DNA from: Paragonimus westermani
Taxonomy: Eukaryota > Platyhelminthes > Trematoda > Plagiorchiida > Troglotrematidae
DNA: 64,000 bases
Assembly: GCA_008508345.1 (NCBI GenBank)
Contig: QNGE01000943.1
Span: 62,001-126,000, forward strand
Direction of reading: 5' to 3'
Shown here piece after piece: positions 46,701 to 57,600 of the stretch. The position numbers were made by a program, and so were the translations under genes. The first letter of the stretch is position 1. Every line of letters starts with the position of its first letter. The notes below the pieces were generated by a model that was given only the letters and a program-made list of their open reading frames with translations, searched no databases and was not told the DNA's origin.

Positions 46701-49700
46701 GAGAGGACACATGCAAAGAAGCGAACAACAATAGTTGAAACGAGGTTGAAAAGAAAAGGATTTTCACGAGAAGTCCGTCGGTGACTTAGATTCAGTGTTA
46801 TTGAGAACAAAGTCCTCAACCACATATACGTGTCAAATTTGGGCCCTTTCCGGAAAGTCATTATCGTCCTGATGTTGAATAAATATCACACATTGACTGC
46901 TGTTTCCAGCTCGTTGCCAATGGTGTGGGTGCGACAGGATCAGCAAAATTTCAAACAACGTGATCAACACAGTTACCAACAACTGGCGCGCTCTGAAGAT
47001 ACTGGTGATCGGAAAAAGACTAGCTCAGGACAATCAGTGAAAATACACTTTGGCAAAAAACGCTGTTTTTTATCTGGATCAGACAAAAACAACAATGATG
47101 GCTCAGGAGAATCAGTTGTCTACAGTATGGAAGATAAACAAACGACTGTACACGGATAACCTGGTGACAATGACGCTGGCTATCAATCACACAGGCCTGG
47201 GTCCGAACATCAATGGCCGACTGATTTTGATAGCGCGGGGGCAGCCCCACAGTGCCCAACCGCCTATATGTGACCTTGCGTACCACATCGTAGAGAACAC
47301 ATTCAGGACAGCAAGCTGGAGATCTAACTCAACTTCAACACAGATAGAAGAACAAAACAAAGTTCCGGTAAAATAAATTAGATGCAGAAGCGTTGTGTTA
47401 CCGTCCAAGGTCTCTACCGTTAGCAGCACTCGGCGTCTTAAGTGATCTACAAACCGCGACAAAATTATACAATCATCCCAGATTAAAGTGAAACCCTCTT
47501 TAACTTCAAGTTGGTAACAATAGTTTATATCAGCAGATGAGTCTTCTTCAAATGCGATAGGGTGGATACTTTTTTAATAGTCTCTACATAAAGGCGGACT
47601 AAGCAAAAAAATATTTTAAAGAATAGTCCTGGTAAAATTATACTGGCACTCAACGTAGTTATGGCATCACCAAGCTAGACCAACGCCACATAGACGTCGA
47701 ATACCCCCGATAGTTGGATATGTATTCCCATGTAGTCAACAATGTAGATGTCTGATCTCATCATGGGTGGTCTAGGCGTAAACCTATTGTCATTTCATCA
47801 TAACAGCAAGAAGACAAATGTTACATGGTGTCATCTCCTCAACCACACACTAAAAACAATCAATGTCATTTGGTTGGAACTTCATTCTGTGTGTGATCTG
47901 CCCACGTCCACTACGATACGAACCGACTAATTAGGAACAGGGGTAAATTCTAGTGTTCCAGGGGATTGTGAAAAGACACCATAGTCACGCTCTGTGTGAA
48001 CGACCAAAAGAACAGTGTAAGCGAGGCGAAGGGAATGGCAAGTAGAGATAACAAGGCAAGAACCGTGAAATGGATAGTGAACAAACAATGTGGTTGAAGA
48101 ACAGAAAAGTGAATAAAACTGTTCCGCTGAACCCATAGCATATAGAACACCGTCCTCTATAGCGTAAACTGCACAAGACTTGGACCTATCAATCATAGCT
48201 CGATGATAAAAAATAACCTAGATGGACTCGAGACATGAAAATAGTACTGACACAAAGATAAAGGATTTGTGCTTCAGTCGATGCATTAGAGAGAAACACC
48301 TATCGACCACATTGGAAACACTTCCAACCCACAGATTGGGTATATTACCACATAAGATGATAACTGTGATTTCAATATTAAAGCTTCTGTCCCCCTCCAC
48401 CTCTGCCAAATTGCCAAGGGAGTGTGGTCTTCTAGCAAAGTAGTACTATAATTCCTAGGTCGCATACCACGAAGGTGAACTCACTTCTTCGGATGACAAA
48501 CCTTGTAATATTGATACCTAATTGACGGAAAAACTGTGACCTGCCAAAGAGTGGTAGTGGAGGGAGAGCTTGAAATTGAATTGGCGATCGTCAAGAGACA
48601 AACATGGACAAAGTAGGAATTCTAAAATACTACAACCTTCAGGTTAAAGTATGTCCAATCGATGTTTTGAAACGGAATGATCAAAGCAAGCTGCGCTAAA
48701 TCCTTGTAAAAGTATAAAGCATAAAACATTGTAGGGGTTATTTGCATAATTTTGTGTCCCATTGTCCATCAAGGGCGACTACTTTTGAACAGAGGTTATG
48801 TTTGTTGCTTTCAGTAGAAAAGGCTGAGATCCACAGTATTGATTATTTTTGCAAAACTACGATGCAATGGTTGGCCATTCCGGCGCAGGTACTTTTTCCA
48901 TCTTTGTGCATACTTGACTGTATATCAAAGCAAATCCGGTCTGTTACATTCTAGTGTGATTTGTTCGTTCGTCACAAAAAATGATCCCAGCCGGCTTGAT
49001 AATGCCAGAAGGTGAAGAGGTCAAATACGTTTTTCGTACGATGCGCATAGGCGAATGGAATAACCCGGCCAAGATACAGCAATTACTATGTGTTTTCACG
49101 TTTGCATCAAGACGTTAGTTACCTCTCGCAACGATGTCAAACTGCCAAATAAGAGAGAATATATACATATTCAAGAAAAGATCAGGTAAATGCATGCATT
49201 ACTCCTATTTTCTCTCAGCTGATGCTCGTTCAAAAGAAGCCGAAGTTTCGGGTAAATTTTGCAACAGGGCATATGTGAAGCAACGTTTTACGATTTATAC
49301 AATGGGCCCCAGAAAACAATGCTAGCAGAAACGAACGTACAAAATTCTATCAACCAATAGTCTCAGAAACTGCTACATTAATCGGACTATTGTACAGTTC
49401 TCATAAAATCGTCGGCTGATCTGTTCCACCCGCTAACAGAATGTGTCCTCCCGAGCATAATCAAAAGCGCAACCATTACACAAGCGAAGACTAGATAACT
49501 AACAGAGTTCAAAATGCACGAGAAATAGTTCAGGCAGGAACACGGAATTTATCACGATAATTTTGAATACGAAAGTGAATGAGGGTATGTAAATCAAATC
49601 GTTATTTCACAGCCCAGTATCTCCTGAGGTAAAAACAACCGGAATATATGGCCGTTATGAACTTGAACGGTATGCATGACGTCACTGTGTGGTCCCGTTT

Positions 49701-52700
49701 TTAATGCAATGCGTGCTGAATCAAGGACTGTTATTGTGTAAAAACCGATTAGCGATAGTAGCCAGTTAGTGTGCAATCCTATTCTCTCGTGTCTGAAGAC
49801 AGAATTAACAGCTCACAGCAGGGCCGTTAAGAAATATTGACAACGGAGTTTGTCTGTAATAGTGAGAAGAGCGGTAATTTCTATATATTGCGCGCATAGT
49901 CAACAGTGCTGTGTTGCTCAAACCCATGAAAGAACATCCTTATGGACTGGCTTTCGACCTTCGGTCCCGTATACGACTCATAATCAGTGTCGTTACCAGC
50001 GAATTAATTCAAGGGTTGAATAATGCAAAATCCAGTTGGCAATACCTAATAGTCCTTTTGGTATCCCAAAACAGGATGGGATTCGGTTGGAAAATCAGAC
50101 AGATCGTCCGCGTAAAAAATTGATACGCAACATCCCAAAATCAACGGTGGTTTTGTCAAATGTGAACCTGAAAATATTCCGCCTATTTTCCAGGCTGACA
50201 GAGGCTGATCGAGAGATTGTTGAATTCGAACATAAAGGAACCGGTCTGTTGCATACACGTGTACGAGACAGTACAGCGTCCGACCAACAGGTTTGATATT
50301 TGAAGGGAAAGTATGAACGAACCGATTAACTTGGACAAACGTCCAAGGTATATGTCCGAACGCACACACAAATGTCAGACGATAGAAATCAACAGGTCGA
50401 AAGGATTGTGTTGCAGAAGGACCGGGGGATATTTGGCAAGTATGTGGGTGGTCAACGTATGGAGACGCACACAAACGCACGATGTGAAATACAAGCACGA
50501 TCGAGTACAGACAAACACGTCAATCCAAACAGTCCGAACCACAGCGTACCTCAGAGTCGACACAAAGGTGAGTCAGATTTGTGCATGTATGAGTTAGTGG
50601 AAACAGTCCGACACACAAACAGAGCAAGATGAGATGTAAACACTCACAGACATGCATGATGTGATTCCGACTGCGAATGCATTGGCAGCACGGTTTAATA
50701 ATACTATGTAAAATGTGAAAGTACACATATGTAAGCGTCCTTCTTCATTTAATAAGGTAAAATTTGCGCTAAGCAAAAGATACTTCAAGATGGTTAACGA
50801 CAAATAACTGGAACGTGTACTTGTCATGTGTATATTCAGTGTATTTCGACAAGCTGAGCTCTGATTTTAAAAATCCGCACACTAGAAACCCATCCAGGTA
50901 GGTAATTAAGTAAGACTGATACAGTGTTGTACTGTAAACACGCGAGCGAAGATAAGGCCTTCAACCAAGAAAAATATTGACCATACAATCAATGTAGATA
51001 ATAAACATATGACCCCATCGAGAGAATAATAAACTACGATTCAGTGCGGTCGCATACGCAGCTAGATGGCCTGCTCAACTACACGGGACAATATTGAGAT
51101 GGTATTAGCAAAGTATCAAACGCAGATAGACGAATAGAGAGAATTGACGAGCGACAGTCCCCTGATACTTCGGGTCAAAAATGAAGCTCATTCTCATTCA
51201 CCACCTTCTGAGTTACAGGTAGTGATCAAGAACCATATAAACCACAATAAACTGATTAAGTAAGGTGGAAAAAGACTCGCAGCAAAATGTTTCTGACACC
51301 ACTCCTAACCACAGCACATTCCATGTAGTGGATATATGTACCAAACAGAAACAATCGATCTGGTACTGGTTTTTCCGTAGAAATGAAATATAATCAATTT
51401 TGAAATCTCGCTTTGGAACTCCTCCCATCAGAACGATACACATATCACAGAGACCAAATGACTTGTGCGTAACATTGATGTCGCTCCATACCTGACTGGG
51501 TCCCAGATCATGACAGTAATTCCGTGCGCAGGTGCAGGTTGTCTACTATTCATGACCACAACGGCTGGTCTCAATTGAAAGCACGTGAACGTATCCTCAG
51601 CCGTCCTCGAAACACAAGTGTTCACCATCTCTCAATAGTAATGCAATAAAATAGACAGGCGTCGGATCCGCACGAAAATTTGTCTGCTTGTTAATGCTTG
51701 CTGATAGGACCAGCTAATTAGCAGCACTCAATATCCACAGCACCACTGAAAAAGGGTAATACACATGCAGTATTCACGCACTCTGCTCAATCCTGTGAGC
51801 TACATTTTCGATCTCCAGTCTGATCTCTCAAAAAGAACACCGAAGTCACATGTTAGAACTGCAAGTCAAGGCACTAAACCTGAAATCGAATGTGCAGACG
51901 ACAGACACCTTCTTCATATGGATACCATCGAGCGAAACGTTTTCATCCCTGAGACATACACAGCCAAGGTTATTGAATCTCACAGCACAGGTATGCCACT
52001 GAGAAGAATAGGCAACCAAATATGTTGTAAAACGTAAGCGGAACGGGTTTACAGAACCTCCCACCCTTGGAGGTATCCAAACAAAAACACATTGTACCAA
52101 AGTAGTGATGCATCCGAATGGACTCCAAAAGCCCGGCAAAATAATACACTAGCCACGGGGATACAGGTTTAACCAAAAAGGAACAGTTCAGTATCAGAAA
52201 GTTGTCTGAATCTTTTACATAAACACGATGCATGTCACAAACTGAATAAGGCCATTCTAGCGCCTCGTTCCCCAGTTGATTTTCACTGTGTGCTTTCGTC
52301 GATGCATCAACCCGAGTTACAAGTCTCAAAAAATCGAGTCACAAGCAACTCCAGTCAACAGGACGTGTCAAAATTCCCCTGAGAACGGTTAACGTCGTAA
52401 GTATACACAATAATAGACACCACCGATAATATATAGTTTACAGTTTTCCCAATAGATGATGTCACAGTGCGCATGAAAAACAAAGTTGTGTCGAGCCCTC
52501 AAATCGAGAAAGATGCCGAAGCTGAGACAAAACAGACGGTTTCCATCAAGAATCCTATTCAACAGTCTCAACCGCTAAGACAGTTTGCTTTAGAATCATG
52601 GTTACTAATCATCCCCATAGTGGAAGTTCAAGAACACAGCCAATGGAAAAGAGGAGTACGTCAGTTGCAGCGAGGAATGTGATTACCACTGACAGTACCA

Positions 52701-52824
52701 CTGACAGTATGCTGCTGAGAAATCACCAAAATGTCAACCTTAAACCCACTCGGAAAATACTGATCAATGCGAAAGACGACCACTCGATATGAGCAATAGG
52801 GCAGTTTATTCCGGTAGGGATACA

Positions 52825-53123
52825 TGTTACGAACCGCGTGGGTTGACAGCTGATGCAAAATCACTAACGCCCCGCGTTCACGATAACCCGGCTTAGCTAC
52901 AACGGTTGCACTAACGATCTGCGTTATCACGGACTATACGACGACGCACGAACTACCGCGAATGAAGAAGACAGGGAACTTTCAGCTAAGGGTATATTTG
53001 ATCTCAACCAAGCGTGTTCTAATACACTGGAAAACTCCACCGTACTTATAATGTTCAAGCGGAGGCGCATACAGTGGTGAAGAAAAAAAACATTTTTGGG
53101 TTAATTGGGGCATTATCACAACA
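52825..53123 (-). repeat. 3' LTR of the defective element
   Basis: On the minus strand it starts TGTTGTGATAATG and ends TTCGTAACA. A TATAAGTA promoter candidate corresponds to plus 53043-53050. The minus-strand polypurine tract AAAAGGGAGG lies directly before it (53124-53133). Confidence 0.92.
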
Positions 53124-53232
53124 CCTCCCTTTTGGGCCTTCTCATCCGTACCGCTTAGCCCTGGGATTCACTTGTAGTGGACGGACTGGACGTCTCACTC
53201 GGTCTGTCCATCGTCTCCGGAGAAGTCTGTCG

Positions 53233-54353
53233 TCAGCACACAGGGCTGTCGTAGGAATTGGAGATCTGACGACCGTGGGGATTGTGAACGTGTCCAGCGG
53301 AAATGACTGGTGTTTCACTCATTGATGCATCTGGATGCCGGGGTCGAAGCTGATTTCGATGGCGAATCCAGGTGGAGTTCCCAACCGAGGCTTTGAGGAG
53401 TACCGTCCCTCTGCGAGCCTTCATTACTCCATCTATCCACTCCTCGTGTGTAGGGCGGTAATCACGCGCGTACACTGGTGAACCAATAGAGAACTCTGTG
53501 TGAGCTTCCGTCTGGCCTGGCTGATGCGGCAGCGTGTCTGTCGGAATGAGGCCATGATAAACCGTACGCAGTTTGCGACCCATCAAAACTTCAGATGGCG
53601 AGCGACCATCAGGAGCTGCTGGGATTGGTGTAGACCGATAAACCAGCAGGAAAGTTTGCAGAATCTCATCCATCGTCCCCTCCCCGCGCGACTTGAGACG
53701 TGCTCTTTTCAGAGCGTCGACGAACCTTCCGGCCTGACCGTTGGATTGCGGGTGATACGGCGGGAGAACACATGCTAGAAATTGCAGCGGCTGCAGAAAT
53801 CGCGAAACTGTGCGGACGAGAATTGTGGCCCATTGTGCGACACGAGTATCTCAGGGAACCCACGCTGACTGAATATCTTTCGTAGCGCTGCGATTGTGCT
53901 CGAGGATGTAGTCGAATGGAGTGGGACGATTTCTGGCCACTTCGAATACGCGTCCACCAGGACGAGGTACATCACTCCATTGATAGGTTCAGCGGAGTCA
54001 AGATGGATGCGCGACCAAGGACCTTTCAGAAGATCCCAAGGGAATGGATCCTGCTTCTTTGGAAACTTAGCAGCCTGTTGGCATTTCGAGCAACGCTTGA
54101 CCAACTCCGAGATGTGGTCATCCATGCCGGGCCAGTATGCAAACCCGCGTGCAACCGCATTCATTCGGCTTGTCCCGGGATGACCGGAATGAAACTGATG
54201 GAGAACAGCTCGTCGGAGAGAGCGAGGAACCACGACTCGATCGGCGAACATGAGGCAAAAGTCCACTACGGCCAAGGACTCACGTCGAAGAAACAGTTGA
54301 TGGATTTCTCCGGACAACGGAACGTTAGGCCAACGAAATCGAACGTATTCCAT
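53233..54353 (-). pseudogene. integrase region of the defective element
   Basis: The open segment 53775-54353 contains the zinc-binding part (HQFHSGHPGTSRM and CSKCQQ), the core block RIHLDSAEPI with the first Asp, and VSHNGPQF where the second catalytic Asp of the usual TDNG is replaced by His. A frameshift or stop lies near 53760. The third block (HPQSNGQAGRFVD, about 53715-53755) has Gly where the catalytic Glu belongs. The open frame 53233-53673 carries the post-core region (SPSEVLMGRKLRT) and a C-terminal domain. Loss of two catalytic residues as well as the frameshift marks a dead integrase. Confidence 0.8.
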
Positions 54354-54497
54354 GACTTATACGATGGCCGGGTCCTCTGCAGTCGCGTTTCGAATGTCAT
54401 CGGCGGTGACTGGAATTCCCCGGATAGCATCGTTGAGCTGGCGGCGTACATCATTCTCGAATGAAAAGGATGCAATCACTGTATCCTCCTCTGGAAC

Positions 54498-55034
54498 CTA
54501 GTGATTGCTGATGAGGCGTGACGGACCATCGACCTGACCAAAATCCTCCGTGCGGCGATAGTCAATCGAAAAGTCGTACCCCAGTAGTATCGTTGCCCAT
54601 CGTTGCAGTCGGTTGGCGGAATAGACCGGGATCCCTTCGAACCGAACACGGACAAGAGTGGCTTGTGGTCGATGAACAGTGAGAAATGCCGACCATAGGA
54701 GAAGCTTGTGAAACTTCTTCACCGCAAGGATGATAGTCAGGGCTTCCTTCTCGATTTGTTCATAGTTCTTTTCCGCAGGACTCAGTGTACGGGAAGCATG
54801 AGCGATAGCCTTTTCAGAACCGTCCGGCGAAACCACTGCGCCAACCCCGTAGTTGGAGGCATCCGCGGCCAAAACAATTCGGAGAGATGGGTCGTAGTGT
54901 GTCAGTAGGAGATCTGAACTGAGCATCGTCTTCAGATTTGCAAAAGCCGACTCGCATTCAGCCGACCAGTTCCATTTAGCTTCTTTCTGTAGCAGCTGGT
55001 TTAGCGGGTCCCGAACATCATGTAAACTTGACAT
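54498..55034 (-). pseudogene. connection and RNase H region of the defective element
   Basis: The frame begins just after the RT frame ends at 55001, so a frameshift near 55020-55030 separates them. It contains FANLKTMLSSDLLLTHYDPS, then LAADASNYGVGAV with the first RNase H Asp, and EKEALTIILAVKKFHKLL with the Glu. After that a pair of frame changes scrambles the usual TDHKPL region (reads FLTVHRPQATL). The frame recovers at GIPVYSANRLQRWA and ends FGQVDGPSRL in place of ADALSRL. Confidence 0.8.
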
Positions 55035-57193
55035 GAGCTGTAGTAGCTGATGAGTCCAAGGAAAGACCGAAGCGTTGCGACATCATTAGGAGCTGGCATC
55101 TGTTGAATGGCTCGAATGTTCTCCGGGTCAGGATGGCGACCGGCAGAGTCGAAGATAAAGCCCAGGTACTTTATCGACGGTAGGAAGAACTGGCACTTTT
55201 CGGACTTCAGTCGAAACCCGTAGTCCTGGATGCGCTGGAGCACAGCCACGATGCGACTATGGAGTTCTTCAGTTGAGCGACCCATCAGGATAATATCATC
55301 CAGGTATGTGGCTGTACCCGGTAGACCAGAGATCATGGCGTCGATAATCTGCTGGAAGATGGTGGGTGCCGTCTTCACGCCGAACGGGAGCCTGATGTAT
55401 TGGAATAGACCTCTGTGGGTGTTGATCGTGACCAGTTCACGGGATTCCGGTGCGACCTCGATTTGGAAATATGCTTCCGCCAAGTCCAGTTTGGCGAAGC
55501 ATATGCCGCCATTGAGCATTATGAACAGGTCCTCCGGAACGGGAAGCGGATGGCAGTTCGCTTCTAAGCTCGCACTGAGCCCAGTGGAGAAATCTGCACA
55601 GATCCGGATGGACCCATTGGACTTCTTCACCACGACAGTCGGTGCGGCCCATGCAGAGTATGCGACCGGGTTCAGAACACTAAGTTGTTCAAAACATTGC
55701 AGTTCCTGATCGACCATAGGAAGGGCTGCATATGGTACCGGCCGTTTGGGTCGGAAGACCGGTTGGCTTCCCTGACGAAGGTGCAATGTGGCTTGATTGC
55801 GGGTGCACTGACTAAGACCATTTTGGAATACCGGAGCGAACTGGTGAAGGATGTGGTCGGACAGATCGCCATGCGTGTCAACGGACCGCACGTGGTTACA
55901 GATTGACCGGATGGGAAGATCCAGGAGGCCAAGTTGTTCGATCCAGTCAAGACCCAAGAGATTCAGGTCAGAGTCGGAAACGTAACACTTCCCGTTGATC
56001 GTTGCTGCCCGGAATGATACCGAACAATGCAGCTCGCCAGTCAGCTGCACGGTACCACCACAAGCACTCGTGGCGGTTTGGGATGATCGATGGACAGGAG
56101 GGCTGCCCAGTTTTCGCCAGAGAGCCCCGGAGATGATCGTGATGTCGGAGGCTGTGTCCAGTTGTAGACGAACCGGACGACCGTTGATGTGAACCGATAC
56201 GAACTTGCGATTCTCCGCGTCATTGACTTTGAAAGTGGGCAGCAGACTGGATGATCTGCCAACCGGTTTGCCATGATGCTTGAATCTGGGCCCCCAGGCA
56301 GGCTTGCCCCGGGCCGCCAATCTTTCCGGGCAGAACCCATCTTTGTGCCTGACCATGTGGCATTTCTGGCAGCGATGTTGCCGGAAGGTGCGGAAGTGCC
56401 ACGCACCACAGTAACGACAGGTAGAAGGAGGCTTGTCGTGGCTGGCTTGACCGGTTCTCGTAGGAGACTGGGGCTTGGAAACCATGTACACCGAACGAGG
56501 GGCTCGGTCCGGGTTCTGGATCATTGCGGAGTCACATTTCAGGTTGATCAGTCGACCACATTCGTCGACCATCTTCTCCAGTTTCCCCTCGGGTTGCTGA
56601 TCGATCATGGTCAGGAGCCGCGTTCGAAGATCAGCGTAGCTGGGAGCTTGGAGACCACAGATGAATACCAAGCATCGGAATTGGTCTTCAGTGAGCGAAC
56701 CGAGTTTGAACCGACCGCATTCACGATCGACCAAACCGGCGTATATGACAAAATCGTCATTGTCACGTTTGACCAGTTGGAGACATTGAAACCTGGCGTT
56801 GGATGGAGAACAGGTATCCCCGCATTTCTTCTTCAGTTTTTCCACGGTGTCCGCGAAGCTCAGCGTTCGCGGCTCGGCAGGGAGAATGTAGTTCGAATAA
56901 CGGACGTGCTCTGCCGGACCAAGTTTCCGGAGAAGCAGGCGCACCTTGGTCTCGTCGTCTCGATTGGCCAACTCGACTGTGAAAACGTCTTCGTACCGCT
57001 TGTACCACGACTCGAATGTTACACCGGCATCAGGATCATACAGGAACTCGTGGATATTCCTGGCCATGTGATCCACGGGCGGCGGATCAACGGAAGGCGT
57101 AGATGACCCCATTGTGGCAAACCGTGTAGTGATGAGCTCCATCAATCGTATTTGCGTGTGCATCATTTGCTTCAATTCTGGATCGGAGGACAT
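55001..57193 (-). pseudogene. gag, protease and RT of the defective element
   Basis: A 730-codon frame starts at ATG 57193. It has a capsid-type region, two zinc knuckles, protease and RT. The second knuckle is canonical (CQKCHMVRHKDGFC). The first, CRYCGAWHFRTF, lacks the final Cys because Arg occupies its place. Protease has LDTASDITIIS. RT has FAKLDLAEAYF and LPFGVKTAPTIFQQI, with a YLDD active site that keeps both Asp. The frame breaks in the thumb at SFLGLISYYSS. This frame alone could still give a gag-protease-RT product, but the complete pol cannot be made. Confidence 0.85.
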
Positions 57194-57211
57194 GATGAGG
57201 CGATGAATCCG

Positions 57212-57226
57212 AAAATCCCGTCGCCA
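57212..57226 (-). promoter_or_regulatory. primer-binding site, tRNA-Ser-like
   Basis: Four bases after the 5' LTR the minus strand reads TGGCGACGGGAT, sharing TGGCGACG with the primer site of the element at 23147. Unlike that element, the gag ATG lies 19 bases beyond this interval. Confidence 0.6.
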
Positions 57227-57230
57227 AAGC

Positions 57231-57530
57231 TGTTATGAACCGCGTGGGTTGACAACTGATGCAAAATCACTAACGCCCCGCGTTCACGATAACCCGGCTT
57301 AGCTACAACGGTTGCACTAACGATCTGCGTTATCACGGACTATACGACGACGCACGAACTACCGCAAATGAAGAAGACAGGGAACTTTCAGCTAAGGGTA
57401 TATTTGATCTCAACCAAGCGTGTTCTAATACACTGGAAAACTCCACCGTACTTATAATGTTCAAGCGGAGGCGCATACAGTGGTGAAGAAAAAAAAACAT
57501 TTTTGGGTTAATTGTGGCATTATCCCAACA
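57231..57530 (-). repeat. 5' LTR of the defective element
   Basis: It is 300 bp, matching 52825-53123 at about 98%. A TATAAGTA promoter candidate on the minus strand corresponds to plus 57449-57456. Confidence 0.92.
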
Positions 57531-57534
57531 ATAC

Positions 57535-57600
57535 ACGAAAGTCCAACGTCTGTTCAAGCATTCAAAGTACCTATACCCTGTAGGGGTCGAGTGAACACAA
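57535..57600 (+). repeat. dispersed repeat family, fragment
   Basis: The segment gttcaagcattcaaagtacctataccctgta resembles the 'attcaaacattcagcatcaaggtgcctacaccttgca' segment of 19484-19665. It directly abuts the target duplication of the LTR element. Confidence 0.4.

Larger units (their letters stand above)
52825..57530 (-). mobile_element. second Mag-type Ty3/gypsy LTR retrotransposon, defective
   Basis: LTRs at 52825-53123 (299 bp) and 57231-57530 (300 bp) show about five substitutions and one indel. A perfect 5-bp target duplication ataca lies immediately outside (52820-52824 and 57531-57535). The internal region has the same domain order as the element at 23147 but clearly different sequence, so it is another family of the same lineage. 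Coding is split over several frames. It sits in the large intron of the EFA6-type gene in the sense orientation. Confidence 0.92.

Noticed and set aside
50036..50632. Overlapping plus- and minus-strand frames near 50 kb
   Set aside because: The frames contradict each other, there are no splice signals in agreement with either, and no recognisable motif.
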